Shown piece after piece: positions 25,065-35,432 of a stretch of DNA of 64,000 nucleotides. The position numbers and the translations under genes are program-made. The stretch covers positions 1 through 64,000 of the forward strand of contig DATKZM010000021.1 in NCBI GenBank assembly GCA_035527975.1, in the 5' to 3' direction. The notes under the pieces are model-generated. The model was not told where the DNA came from. It made no database searches and saw only the letters and a list, made by a program, of their open reading frames with translations. The first letter of the stretch is position 1. Each line of letters starts with the position of its first letter. Origin of the DNA: DATKZM01 sp035527975 (GTDB lineage: Bacteria > Pseudomonadota > Alphaproteobacteria > JAPULJ01).

Positions 25065-26612
25065 ATGACCTGGGACAAGCACGTCGAGGAGATCGCGGCA
25101 AAGCGCGGCCATGCCAAGACACTTGGCGGCGAGGAAGCGGTCGCGCGCCATCACGCCAAGGGCCGGCTCACCGTGCGCGAGCGCATCGAGGCCTTGCTCG
25201 ATGCGGGCTCCTTCCGTGAGGTCGGCGGCGCAGCCGGCGGCGCCGAGCGCGACGAGACCGGAGCGCTCACCGGTTTCACGCCGGCCAATTTCGTGTTGGG
25301 CTTCGGGGCGATCGCCGGGCGGGCTTGCATCGTCGGCGGTGAGGATTTCACGCTCAAGGGCGGCTCGCCTAACGCGGCGGGCTTGCGCAAGAGCGTTTAT
25401 ACCGAGGAGCTGGCGCTGCAGTACCGGCTGCCGCTCGTTCGCTTGCATGAGGGCGGCGGAGGCAGCGTCGCCGGCTCGGGTGGCGGCACCGTTGGCGACA
25501 GTGTCGCAATGCCGCCGCGCTTTCAGTCGGTGGCGCGCACGATGAAAGCCGTGCCGGTGGCCTCCGCGGCGCTCGGAGCCGTGGCGGGCCTGCCGGCCTC
25601 GCGCCTGGTTGCCTCGCATTTCTCGGTCATGACGAAAGAGAGCCAGGTGATGGTCGCCGGCCCCGCCGTGGTGGAGCGCGCGCTCAACCACCGGCCGACA
25701 AAGGAAGAGCTGGGCGGGCCGGAGATCCACGCGCGGAACGGCGCCGTCGACAATCTCGCCGAGGACGAGGCAGACGCGCTCGCCCAGATCCGCGCATTCC
25801 TGGGCTACATGCCGCAGAACGCCTGGGAGGTGCCGCCGGTCGCAGCAACGCAGAACGACACCGATCGCCGCGACGAAGCGCTGCTCACAATCGTGCCTGA
25901 GAGCCGCCGCCGCGCCTACGACATGCGCGCGCTGCTTGCCATGGTCGTGGATGAGGCCTCGCTCTTCGAGATGGGCAAGCTGCACGGGCGCGGCATGATC
26001 ACCGTTCTGGCGCGGATCGCCGGCCAGCCGGTCGGTATTTTCGCCAATGACTGCATGCACTATGCCGGGGCGATGACCGCGGCGGGGGCGCAGAAGCTCA
26101 CCCGCTTCATTGCCATGTGCGAGACCTTTCACCTGCCCATCATCACTTTCATCGACGAGCCGGGCTTCATGATCGGCCCCGATGCCGAGCGCGCCGCCAC
26201 CATCCGGCACGGCACCGACGCCGTGCTCGCGGCCGCCGATGCCAGCGTGCCTTGGGCTTCGATCATCGTGCGTAAGAATTTCGGCGTTGCCTCGGCGGCG
26301 CATTACGGGCCGGGCGCCTACGTGCTCGCCTGGCCATCGGCGGAGCTTGGCGCGGTGCCGGCCGAGGGCGGCGTCGCCGTCGCCTTCGGGCGCGAGATCG
26401 CCGCCGCGGCGGATCCCGAGGCGCGGCGCAAGGAATTGGAGACGGAGATGGCGGCGCGCCAAACACCGGCGGCGCGCGCGGAGTCCTTCTCGATGCACGA
26501 CCTCATCGATCCGCGCGAGACGCGCCCGGCGCTGTGCGACTGGATCGCGCGGGTGCAGCCGCTGTTGCCCGGTCTAATCGGCCCGCCGCCCGGTGTGGTC
26601 AACGGCGGTTAG
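25065..26612 (+). CDS. Acyl-CoA carboxylase carboxyltransferase subunit
   Basis: 515 residues from the ATG at 25065 (GGGAG upstream). Two crotonase-like halves: an N-terminal one (KGRLTVRERIEALLDAGSFREVG, then FTLKGGSPNAAGLRK) and a C-terminal one (FIDEPGFMIGPDAERAATIRHG, SIIVRKNFGVASAAHYGPGAYVLAWPSAELGAVP). This is the beta subunit of the propionyl-/methylcrotonyl-CoA carboxylase type, which moves CO2 between biotin and an acyl-CoA. A CaiB-type CoA-transferase and a biotin carrier follow, but there is no biotin carboxylase gene, so it may act in decarboxylation or share a carboxylase encoded elsewhere. Confidence 0.88.
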   Translation: MTWDKHVEEIAAKRGHAKTLGGEEAVARHHAKGRLTVRERIEALLDAGSFREVGGAAGGAERDETGALTGFTPANFVLGFGAIAGRACIVGGEDFTLKGGSPNAAGLRKSVYTEELALQYRLPLVRLHEGGGGSVAGSGGGTVGDSVAMPPRFQSVARTMKAVPVASAALGAVAGLPASRLVASHFSVMTKESQVMVAGPAVVERALNHRPTKEELGGPEIHARNGAVDNLAEDEADALAQIRAFLGYMPQNAWEVPPVAATQNDTDRRDEALLTIVPESRRRAYDMRALLAMVVDEASLFEMGKLHGRGMITVLARIAGQPVGIFANDCMHYAGAMTAAGAQKLTRFIAMCETFHLPIITFIDEPGFMIGPDAERAATIRHGTDAVLAAADASVPWASIIVRKNFGVASAAHYGPGAYVLAWPSAELGAVPAEGGVAVAFGREIAAAADPEARRKELETEMAARQTPAARAESFSMHDLIDPRETRPALCDWIARVQPLLPGLIGPPPGVVNGG

Positions 26613-26664
26613 GCAGCCCATATTCTCCAGGACTGTGTCACCAAATCAACCAACCAAGTTGGCC

Positions 26665-27852
26665 ATGGCTGGACCTCTTGACGGCATTCGTATCATCGAT
26701 CTGACGGCGATGATCTCCGGACCCTTTGCGACCATGATCCTTGCCGATCAAGGCGCCGATGTGATCAAGGTCGAGATCCCCGGGCGCGGCGATCATGTTC
26801 GCGCGGGCGGCAACCGCTCGGGCGGACTGCCCGCGACCTTCCTCAACAACAACCGCAACAAGCGCTCGATCACCATCGATCTCAAGAACGAACGCGGCAA
26901 GGATGTCCTGAAGAAGCTTGCTTCCGGCGCCGACGTCTTCGTCCAGAATTTCCGGCCCGGCGTGGTCGACCGCATGGGCATAGGCGAGGCCGACATCCGG
27001 GCCGTTTCGCCCGACATCATCTATGTCTCGATCAGCGGCTTCGGCGAGGAGGGACCGTTTTCCCACAAGCCGGTGTACGATCCGATCATCCAGGCATTGT
27101 CGGGCCTGGCTTCGGTCCAGGGCGGCGGCGACAAGAACCGGCCGCGGCTGGTGCGCACGATCCTGCCCGACAAGCTGACCGGGGTGACGGCCTCGCAGGC
27201 GATCACCGCCGCGCTGCTGGTGCGCGCGCGTACCGGCACGGCCCAACATGTGCGCCTGTCGATGCTCGACACGGTGCTCTCCTTCCTGTGGTCGTCCGAC
27301 ATGGGCGGACAGACCTTCATCGGCAAGGAGGTGACCGAGGCCGCCGCGGCGAGCTTCATCGACCTCATCTACGAGACCAAGAACGGCCATATGAGCGTCG
27401 CGGTGATGAACGACCGCGAATGGGAAGGGCTTTGCCACGCCGTGGAACGCCCCGAATGGCTGGAGGATGAGCGGTTCAAAACGCCGCAGCAGCGCGACAT
27501 CCATATCGACGACCGCCTTGAACTCATTCAGTCGCGGCTGGTTACCGACACGACCGAAGCCTGGATGGAAAAGCTCGACATCCACCGCGTGCCGTGCGCA
27601 CCGGTTCTGACACGCAGCGCCCTGCTCAATCACCCCCAGGTCAAGGCGAGCAGTATCATCGTGGAGAGCGAGCATCCCGACGCCGGACCGCTGCGCCAGG
27701 CGCTGCCCGCCGCGCGATTTGAGAAAACGCCGACGTCGATCCGCCGCGCCGCGCCGCATCTCGGCGCCGATACCGACGCGCTGCTGGACGAGATCGGCTA
27801 CGCAGAAGACGAAATCGCCGAGCTGCGCAAAGCTAAAGTGGTCGGGCATTAG
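26665..27852 (+). CDS. CaiB/BaiF family CoA-transferase
   Basis: 395 residues from the ATG at 26665. Class III CoA-transferase signatures: LDGIRIIDLTAMISGPFATMILADQGADVIKVE at the N terminus, RNKRSITIDLK near 70, and LSMLDTVLSF near 200, where the covalent Asp (D of MLD) lies. It moves CoA between organic acids, providing an acyl-CoA without ATP. It lies between the carboxyltransferase subunit and the biotin carrier, which suggests a three-gene pathway unit. Confidence 0.9.
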   Translation: MAGPLDGIRIIDLTAMISGPFATMILADQGADVIKVEIPGRGDHVRAGGNRSGGLPATFLNNNRNKRSITIDLKNERGKDVLKKLASGADVFVQNFRPGVVDRMGIGEADIRAVSPDIIYVSISGFGEEGPFSHKPVYDPIIQALSGLASVQGGGDKNRPRLVRTILPDKLTGVTASQAITAALLVRARTGTAQHVRLSMLDTVLSFLWSSDMGGQTFIGKEVTEAAAASFIDLIYETKNGHMSVAVMNDREWEGLCHAVERPEWLEDERFKTPQQRDIHIDDRLELIQSRLVTDTTEAWMEKLDIHRVPCAPVLTRSALLNHPQVKASSIIVESEHPDAGPLRQALPAARFEKTPTSIRRAAPHLGADTDALLDEIGYAEDEIAELRKAKVVGH

Positions 27853-27906
27853 AGCATTGTTTGTTCAAGTTTAATCGGCGCCGAAGCGAAATCAAAAGGG
27901 ACGGAT

Positions 27907-28128
27907 ATGGCCGATCATGTGATCACCGCCGACGTTGCGGGCATGGTGTGGAAGATCGAGGCGCGCGCTGGGCAGACCCTCGCAGCGCAGGACACGATCA
28001 TGATCCTGGAATCGATGAAGATGGAAGTGCCCGTCGCCGCACCCACCGGCGGCACGCTGCGCGAGGTCTTGGTCGAGGAGGGCGAGACCATCGGCGAAGG
28101 CCAGAGACTGGCCGTGATCGAAGGTTAA
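27907..28128 (+). CDS. Free-standing biotin carrier domain
   Basis: 73 residues, only a biotinyl/lipoyl-attachment domain. The motif ESMKMEVP places the modified lysine at K38, with the two-strand hammerhead AGMVWKIEARAGQTL before and GGTLREVLVEEGETIGEGQRLAVIEG after it. AAGGGA lies before the ATG. It should carry CO2 as carboxybiotin for the carboxyltransferase two genes upstream. The usual N-terminal extension of AccB and a linked biotin carboxylase are missing. Confidence 0.9.
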   Translation: MADHVITADVAGMVWKIEARAGQTLAAQDTIMILESMKMEVPVAAPTGGTLREVLVEEGETIGEGQRLAVIEG

Positions 28129-28231
28129 ACAGCAGGCGAAAAGCCGCCAAATTGGCGCGTTTTGCGCGCGGCAGCGCCACAATCCAAGCCTAGCCTTGGC
28201 GCCGTAGATAGCTTGGCATAGCGTGGCAGGC

Positions 28232-29002
28232 ATGCGGTTCGGCCGACACGGAAAACTGGCGGCGATCGTTCTTGGTATCGCGGCGATCGGAGCGGCGGCG
28301 CTCGGCGTCGGCTACACGCACTATCTGGACTTCGAGCCCGCGGGCGAGCGCCATCCCGTGCATGGCATCGACATCTCGCACCATCAGGGCGCGATCGATT
28401 GGGACGCGCTGAAGCGCCGCCAGGTCCGCTTCGTCTACATGAAGGCGAGCGAGGGCGGCGACCATGTCGATACCCGCTTTGCAGCGAACTGGCGCGCCGC
28501 CGACCGCGCCGGGATCGCCCGCGGGGCCTATCACTTCTTCACGCTTTGCAGGCCGGGGATCGCGCAGGCGCATAATTTCATGCGCACGGTTCCGGTCGAC
28601 GGGCAGGCCATGCCGCCGGCGGTCGATCTTGAGTTCGGCGGCAACTGCAAGCGCCGGCCGGAGAAAGCGGCGCTGCTCCGTGAGCTCACAAATTTCCTTG
28701 CGGCGATCGAGCGCCATTACGGCAAGAAGCCGATCCTTTACGTCACCCGCGGTTTCCACGACCGTTATCTGGCGGGCGCGTTTGCCGAGCATGGATTCTG
28801 GATCCGCAGCATCTACTTTCGGCCCGACCTGCCGGGCCGGCCGTGGCTGTTCTGGCAGTTTCACGATCGCGGATCACGCGCCGGCATAACGGGGCGGGTC
28901 GACCTCAACGTCTTTTACGGCGACTGGGCCGCCTTCGAGCGTTGGCGCAAGACCGGCCACTGGCAGCCGGATGCGGGTCCCGCACCGGCCGGCGCCGGCT
29001 GA
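28232..29002 (+). CDS. GH25 lysozyme-family muramidase, membrane-anchored
   Basis: 256 residues from the ATG at 28232 (a GTG at 28223 is possible). One hydrophobic segment at about 10-30 targets it to the periplasm. The GH25 barrel begins HGIDISHHQGAIDWDALK (catalytic Asp region), with VYMKASEGG, YHFFTLC and the acidic pair in AVDLEFGGNC around residue 130. It would cleave the MurNAc-GlcNAc bond of peptidoglycan. It stands alone, and the next gene is nnrS. Confidence 0.88.
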   Translation: MRFGRHGKLAAIVLGIAAIGAAALGVGYTHYLDFEPAGERHPVHGIDISHHQGAIDWDALKRRQVRFVYMKASEGGDHVDTRFAANWRAADRAGIARGAYHFFTLCRPGIAQAHNFMRTVPVDGQAMPPAVDLEFGGNCKRRPEKAALLRELTNFLAAIERHYGKKPILYVTRGFHDRYLAGAFAEHGFWIRSIYFRPDLPGRPWLFWQFHDRGSRAGITGRVDLNVFYGDWAAFERWRKTGHWQPDAGPAPAGAG

Positions 29003-29011
29003 CACGACAAT

Positions 29012-29025
29012 TTGCCGCAGATCAA
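29012..29025. promoter_or_regulatory. FNR/NNR-type box upstream of nnrS
   Basis: TTGCC-GCAG-ATCAA fits the FNR-superfamily core TTG-N8-CAA. It is centred about 67 bp before the inferred transcription start. An activator of the FixK/NNR/DNR type could act here. Confidence 0.45.
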
Positions 29026-29050
29026 TGCGCCGCGATGCGCTGCGGCCTTA

Positions 29051-29079
29051 TTGTTCGCGCTGAGCGTTGACATTATAAG
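29051..29079 (+). promoter_or_regulatory. Probable sigma-70-type promoter of nnrS
   Basis: TTGTTC at 29051-29056 and TATAAG at 29074-29079 with a 17-bp spacer. The NsrR operator begins inside the -10 box. Confidence 0.45.
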
Positions 29080-29099
29080 ATGTATTGAAAATACCTCTT
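29077..29099. promoter_or_regulatory. NsrR operator upstream of nnrS
   Basis: The left half AAGATGTATTG (29077-29087), one spacer base, and the right half AAATACCTCTT (29089-29099) match the known NsrR 11-1-11 inverted repeat at about 21 of 23 positions. It covers the -10 box and the expected start of transcription, a repressing position. Confidence 0.75.
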
Positions 29100-29163
29100 A
29101 ATGCCGATGCGCGCCGAGACGTCTTATCTATCGGCGCAGGATCCAAGACCGAGGCGCCGCCGC

Positions 29164-30393
29164 ATGCCGTCCGAACACATCCCTGTTCCGCGCTACCGAA
29201 AGACCGCCTGGCCAATGTTGTTTTCTCAAGGCTTCCGACCGTTTTTCCTGCTCGCCGGACTGTGGGCACCCACTGGGTTACTGCTGTCGCTGGCCATGCT
29301 GTTCGGTTTCGTTGACCTGCCAATAATCGGCGCGGCAATGAGCTGGCATGCGCATGAAATGCTCTTCGGTTTCGTGGCGGCGGCGGTGGCGGGGTTCATT
29401 CTCACCGCCGTGCCCAACTGGACCGGACGCCTGCCGTTGCAGGGCGCGCCGCTGGCGATACTGGTCGCGCTGTGGTTTGCCGGCCGGCTTGCCATGGTCT
29501 TCGGCGATGCGCTGGGCGCCGTGCTTGCGGGCGCGATCGATGCTGCGTTCCTGATCGCACTGATTGCGGCGGTGGCGCGCGAGATCATCGTCGGCGGCAA
29601 CTGGCGCAACCTGCCCATCGTCGGGGCGCTCACGGCGCTTGCCGCAGCCAACCTTCTCTTCCACGCCGAGGCCGCGGAGTGGACCGACACCGGCGGCGTG
29701 CCGACGCGCCTTGGGCTTGCCGTTATCGCCGTGATGGTCGCGCTGATCGGCGGCCGCGTCGTACCAAGCTTTACGCGCAATGCCCTGGCCAAGGCGAATG
29801 AGGAGAAACTGCCCGCCGCGATGGGCCCGCTCGATGCGCTGCACATGGCCGCGACGGTGGCGGCCGGATTGATCTGGGCCGCCGCGCCGGAGGGCGCGGT
29901 CACGGGCGCGGCGCTGTTGCTCGCGGCGGCGCTTGGCGTCCTTCGCCTCGCGCGCTGGCGCGGCACGCGAACATTCGGCGAGCCGCTCTTGTGGTCATTG
30001 CATCTTGGTTATCTCTGGCTGGCGGTCGCGCTGGCGCTGCTGGGATTGGCCGCGCTTACCGAGGCGATACCCGTTACCGCCGGCATTCACGCGCTTACGG
30101 CTGGCGCCTTCGGAACCATGATCCTCGCGGTGATGAGCCGCGCCACCCTCGGGCATACGGGTCGGCCGCTCAGTGCCGGGGCGGGGCTTGCCGGCGCTTA
30201 TCTGCTGGTCGGAAGCGCGGCGGCGTTGCGGATCGCGGCCACCATCACCGACCGGGCGAGCGATACGCTGCTGGTGCTGTCGGCGGCGAGCTGGTGCGCT
30301 GCCTTCCTGGCTTTCCTTGCGGTTTGCGGCCCGATGCTGACCCAGCCTCGTCCGAAAGACGAAGCCGGCGACGCCGCCTCAACGGCTGGGTAG
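29164..30393 (+). CDS. nnrS: NnrS family membrane protein
   Basis: 409 residues from the ATG at 29164. An upstream ATG at 29101 would start directly on the NsrR operator and lacks a ribosome binding site. LFSQGFRPFFLLAGLWAP near residue 20 and AMSWHAHEMLFGFVAAAVAGFILTAVPNWTG near 60-90 are NnrS signatures, including the haem/metal His residues. There are about 12 transmembrane segments. NnrS is linked to nitric oxide stress tolerance. The convergent nsrR gene overlaps its 3' end by 15 bp, and the operator upstream ties the two together. Confidence 0.9.
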   Translation: MPSEHIPVPRYRKTAWPMLFSQGFRPFFLLAGLWAPTGLLLSLAMLFGFVDLPIIGAAMSWHAHEMLFGFVAAAVAGFILTAVPNWTGRLPLQGAPLAILVALWFAGRLAMVFGDALGAVLAGAIDAAFLIALIAAVAREIIVGGNWRNLPIVGALTALAAANLLFHAEAAEWTDTGGVPTRLGLAVIAVMVALIGGRVVPSFTRNALAKANEEKLPAAMGPLDALHMAATVAAGLIWAAAPEGAVTGAALLLAAALGVLRLARWRGTRTFGEPLLWSLHLGYLWLAVALALLGLAALTEAIPVTAGIHALTAGAFGTMILAVMSRATLGHTGRPLSAGAGLAGAYLLVGSAAALRIAATITDRASDTLLVLSAASWCAAFLAFLAVCGPMLTQPRPKDEAGDAASTAG

Positions 30394-30819
30394 CCCGAGC
30401 CGCCAGGCGATGCGCTCGGCGGGCGCCAACAGATCGCCCAGCGTGTGACGGTCGAGCACCGCCATGAACGCGCCGAGCGCATCGTCGAGCACCCAGTTGA
30501 ACACGCAGGCGCCGGCAATGCGGCATTGGTTGGTCGACGGATCGAAACATTCGACGACCGCCATGTCGTCCTCGCAGTTGCGGATCACCTCGCCGACGTT
30601 GATCTCGCCCGGATCGCGCTCCAGAAGGATGCCGCCCTGCCGGCCGCGAATGGTGCGGATGTAGCCGAGCCGGCCGAGCCGGTGGACAACTTTCATCAGG
30701 TGGTTCTCGGAGATCGCATAGCGTTCGGCGATCTCGCCGATCGTCGCCAGCTTGCCGTTGCGCACCCCCAGATACATGAGCACACGAAGCGCGTAGTCGG
30801 TATGGCGGGTAAGATGCAT
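30379..30819 (-). CDS. nsrR: Rrf2-family nitric oxide sensor NsrR
   Basis: 146 residues. Winged helix at 1-75 with TDYALRVLMYL and RQGGILL. Iron-sulfur ligands C91, C99 and C105, with D8 in the position seen as fourth ligand in NsrR. NO destroys the cluster and releases DNA. Its 3' end overlaps nnrS in convergent orientation. A weaker NsrR-like site at 30879-30901 suggests autoregulation. The cysteine spacing and the nnrS operator favour NsrR over IscR. Confidence 0.9.
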   Translation of the reverse strand: MHLTRHTDYALRVLMYLGVRNGKLATIGEIAERYAISENHLMKVVHRLGRLGYIRTIRGRQGGILLERDPGEINVGEVIRNCEDDMAVVECFDPSTNQCRIAGACVFNWVLDDALGAFMAVLDRHTLGDLLAPAERIAWRLGLPSR

Positions 30820-30878
30820 TGGCGGCGGCTTTCTTAGGCTTCAAAACGCCTCAATGCCGCAACATCGAGGACGAATTT

Positions 30879-30901
30879 AAGATGTATAGTTAATATATGT
30901 T
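30879..30901. promoter_or_regulatory. Weaker NsrR-type site upstream of nsrR
   Basis: The left half AAGATGTATAG fits the NsrR half-site at 9 of 11 positions. The right half TAATATATGTT is degenerate. It lies 60-82 bp upstream of the nsrR start codon. Confidence 0.45.
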
Positions 30902-30968
30902 TAACGGGACGAGCGCAAGCGCCCCGCAAAGGCTCAGCTTTGCCGACTCACATATATATGCACGGGGC

Positions 30969-32147
30969 TCAGCTTCTTGCCGCGACAGCAACGGCCAACC
31001 GCTGATAATCGGCAAGCTCGTTGTAAACTTGCGCGGAGAGCCGCGCCCAGAGACGGCCACCGCGCCGCGCCATATGGACCTCGATACGGTCTTCGAACCA
31101 GAGCGCGTCCCGCAATGCGTCCGCCGCCGCTTCGCCGTCGCCGAAGCTTTCCGGCAGGGCGACGCATGCCATGGTGCCGGTCATCGCGGGGTTGGCTGCG
31201 AAGGGCGTGCGCCAATGCGCGCGCAACATCTCGGCTGCTTCCAGCACAAGTGCATGATTGTAGGCGCGCATCGCCTCCAGCCCGAGTTCGGCCATAAAGG
31301 CGATGCCGTCCGGGGCGGCGAGCCACGGCGTCGGATCGCGCGTGCCGACCCAGTCGAACTCCGCGATCATGCCTTGATCGAGCCCCCAGGAGACGACCGG
31401 CGGATGCAGGCCATCCTGGCAATCGGGCGCCGCCCAAAGCACGCCGCAGGGCCGCGGCGCCATCGCCCATTTGTGCATGTTGGCCGTGTACCAGTCGACG
31501 CCGGTCCCGGCGATATCGACCGGGATCGCTCCCGGCGCATGCGCACCGTCGACCAGCACGCGTATGCCGCGCGCGCGGGCGAGCGCTGCCATGTCCTTGA
31601 CCGGCATCACGAGCGCGGTATCGGAGCTCACATGATCGAGCACGGCGATGCGGGTCTTGTCGGTTAGTACGGCCGCGAACGCCTCGACCAGCGCTTGCGG
31701 GTCGGGGGCGGGGAAGGGCAGCGCCGCACTGCGCACCACCGCGCCGCGTTCCCGTGCCACGAAGCGCGCGACATTCGCCACCGCACCATACGTGTGGTCG
31801 GTGATCGCGATCTCGTCGCCGGGCGAAAGCGCAAACGACCGCAGCACGGCATTCACGCCGGCGGAGGCATTGTCGACGAAGACGAGATCCTCGCCCTCTA
31901 CGCCGAGGAAATTGCCGACCTCGCTGGCCGCCGCGCGCAAGGCCCCGGGCGCCCGCGGCTCGACGCCCATTAGCGGCGCGATCTCGCGGGCGAGGACGGC
32001 GGCCGGCTGGCGCTCGATGCGCGCGCGCCATTCGCTCTGTTTTTCCAGCACCCGTTTGGGCGTCGCCCCGACCGTGCCGTGATTGAGGTAGGCGACCTCC
32101 GGGTCGAGCAGCCATTGGTCGAGCAGGTGCCGTCCAAATTCAGTCAC
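30969..32147 (-). CDS. Class V aminotransferase (isopenicillin-N-epimerase-like)
   Basis: 392 residues of PLP-dependent fold type I. N terminus YLNHGTVGATPKRV, cofactor region VDGAHAPGAIPVDI near 200 with the PLP-binding Asp, and the Schiff-base lysine in NMHKWAMAPR near 223. This branch includes isopenicillin-N epimerase, cysteine desulfurase-like and pyoverdine-modifying enzymes, and the substrate cannot be told from sequence. It lies 26 bp downstream of glnS on the same strand. Confidence 0.85.
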   Translation of the reverse strand: MTEFGRHLLDQWLLDPEVAYLNHGTVGATPKRVLEKQSEWRARIERQPAAVLAREIAPLMGVEPRAPGALRAAASEVGNFLGVEGEDLVFVDNASAGVNAVLRSFALSPGDEIAITDHTYGAVANVARFVARERGAVVRSAALPFPAPDPQALVEAFAAVLTDKTRIAVLDHVSSDTALVMPVKDMAALARARGIRVLVDGAHAPGAIPVDIAGTGVDWYTANMHKWAMAPRPCGVLWAAPDCQDGLHPPVVSWGLDQGMIAEFDWVGTRDPTPWLAAPDGIAFMAELGLEAMRAYNHALVLEAAEMLRAHWRTPFAANPAMTGTMACVALPESFGDGEAAADALRDALWFEDRIEVHMARRGGRLWARLSAQVYNELADYQRLAVAVAARS

Positions 32148-32173
32148 CAGAGGCGGTCTCCGCTTCGCGCCCG

Positions 32174-33907
<1,734 letters not shown>

Positions 33908-34148
33908 CGAGAGCATTTCAGCTTGGATCAGGGTGCGCCCACTCTTGCCAGAAAAGCGCCGTCCCGCCAAGCCGCGCGCTTGCGTTCACACCGTTCATTG
34001 CATACCGATGCGTGCCTGCGACGAAACGCCTGAACAAAATAATTTCATCTGCAGACGTTAGGCGGCGACTTTACGTATCATTGTCATATCGTAAGATAGA
34101 GTCTTCGCTGGCGCGCGAGGCCCAGGCGGGTCGCGCACAGCGCCATCA

Positions 34149-35423
34149 ATGGAACATCGCCCCATGGCGAATGGATATGCTGCCCGGTCACCGAAGGGCG
34201 GACGCAACGGCAGTCCGCGGGTTTGGCGCGCGTTGACGGGTCATCTGGCCGGCATCCCCAAGCTTTTGTTCACGCCCGGCAGCGCGCCGGCACTCAAGCT
34301 GGTCCTTGGTGCCGTTGTCATGCTCGGCCTCGCGGCGCCAATGGCGTCAATGGCGCCGGTGTTCGGCCAGGCCGTGAAGTTCTTTCGCATCGGCACCGGG
34401 TCGACCGGCGGCACCTATCACCCCATCGGCGGGCTGATCGCCAGCACCATCTCCAATCCGCCAGGGGCGCGGCCATGCAATCGCGGCGGCGCTTGCGGGC
34501 CCGAGGGGCTGATCGCGGTGGCGCAGTCGACCGGCGGTTCGGTCGCCAATGTCAATGCGATCCGCGACGGTCGCCTGGAATCGGGTCTCTCCCAGGCCGA
34601 TATCGCCTACTGGGCTCACAAGGGCGAGCACATATTCCGCGGCAAGGGCAAGAAGGTCGGCAATCTGCGCGCGATCGCCAACCTCTACCCCGAGGCCGTC
34701 CATCTGGTGGTGCGCAGGGACGCCAAGATCGCCAAGGTCGCCGATCTGCGCGGCAAGCGCGTCTCGCTAGGCCCGCGCGATTCGGGCACCCGCGTCGACG
34801 CCGAGATCATCCTGCGCGCTTTTGGGATTACGACGCGCGCCATCAAAGCGCAGTATATGGGGCCGGGGCCCTCGGCCGATGCGCTGCGCGCGGGCACGCT
34901 CGACGCCATATTCCTGGTCGCAGGCCCACCGGCGCAGGCGATCGTGACGCTTGCCAATAGTACAGAGATCGCCCTCATCCCCATCACCGGCAAGCAGGTC
35001 GCGCGCCTGCGCAAGCGCTATCCGTTTTTCTCGCACGGCGTCATTCCGGCCGGCGCGTACAAGAATGCATACGATATCGAGACGCTGACCGTGGGCGCCC
35101 AATGGGTGGTCTCTAGCGACGTTCCCGAGGACCTTGTCCATGCCATCACCCGCGCGCTCTGGCATCAGAACGCCCGGCGGATGCTCGACGACGGGCATCC
35201 CGAGGGCCGCAACATCAAGCTTGAAACTGCCCTCAAGGGCCTTGGCATCCCGCTTCATCCGGGCGCGGCGCGCTATTACCGCGAGGCCGGCGTCCTGAAG
35301 GGCGAGCCGGGCAATCCGCCTCGCAAACCGGCGCCTGACGCAACGGCGCCCGCGGGTGCCGGGCTCGAGCCGGCGACAAAGCCCGCAGCCGGCGGCGCGA
35401 CCGGCATGCGGCCGACCGAATAG
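34149..35423 (+). CDS. TAXI-family TRAP transporter solute-binding protein
   Basis: 424 residues. A hydrophobic segment at about 55-75 (KLVLGAVVMLGLAAPMASMAPV) serves as a late signal sequence. The TAXI domain starts FFRIGTGSTGGTYHPIGGLIA and includes LSQADIAYWAHKG and LRGKRVSLGPRDSGTR. It is longer than the usual ~320 residues because of a basic N-terminal extension and a Pro/Ala-rich tail of about 35 residues. It would bind a small organic acid in the periplasm. The fused DctQM-type permease gene that normally accompanies it is not in view. An imperfect inverted repeat (TTACG/CGTAA) lies at 34071-34094. Confidence 0.85.
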   Translation: MEHRPMANGYAARSPKGGRNGSPRVWRALTGHLAGIPKLLFTPGSAPALKLVLGAVVMLGLAAPMASMAPVFGQAVKFFRIGTGSTGGTYHPIGGLIASTISNPPGARPCNRGGACGPEGLIAVAQSTGGSVANVNAIRDGRLESGLSQADIAYWAHKGEHIFRGKGKKVGNLRAIANLYPEAVHLVVRRDAKIAKVADLRGKRVSLGPRDSGTRVDAEIILRAFGITTRAIKAQYMGPGPSADALRAGTLDAIFLVAGPPAQAIVTLANSTEIALIPITGKQVARLRKRYPFFSHGVIPAGAYKNAYDIETLTVGAQWVVSSDVPEDLVHAITRALWHQNARRMLDDGHPEGRNIKLETALKGLGIPLHPGAARYYREAGVLKGEPGNPPRKPAPDATAPAGAGLEPATKPAAGGATGMRPTE

Positions 35424-35432
35424 GCAGCCGCC

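Noticed and set aside
24858..26498. Long open frame opposite the carboxyltransferase gene
   Set aside because: It is an antisense shadow of a gene with strong family motifs. Its translation is Arg/His/Gly-rich and low in hydrophobic order.
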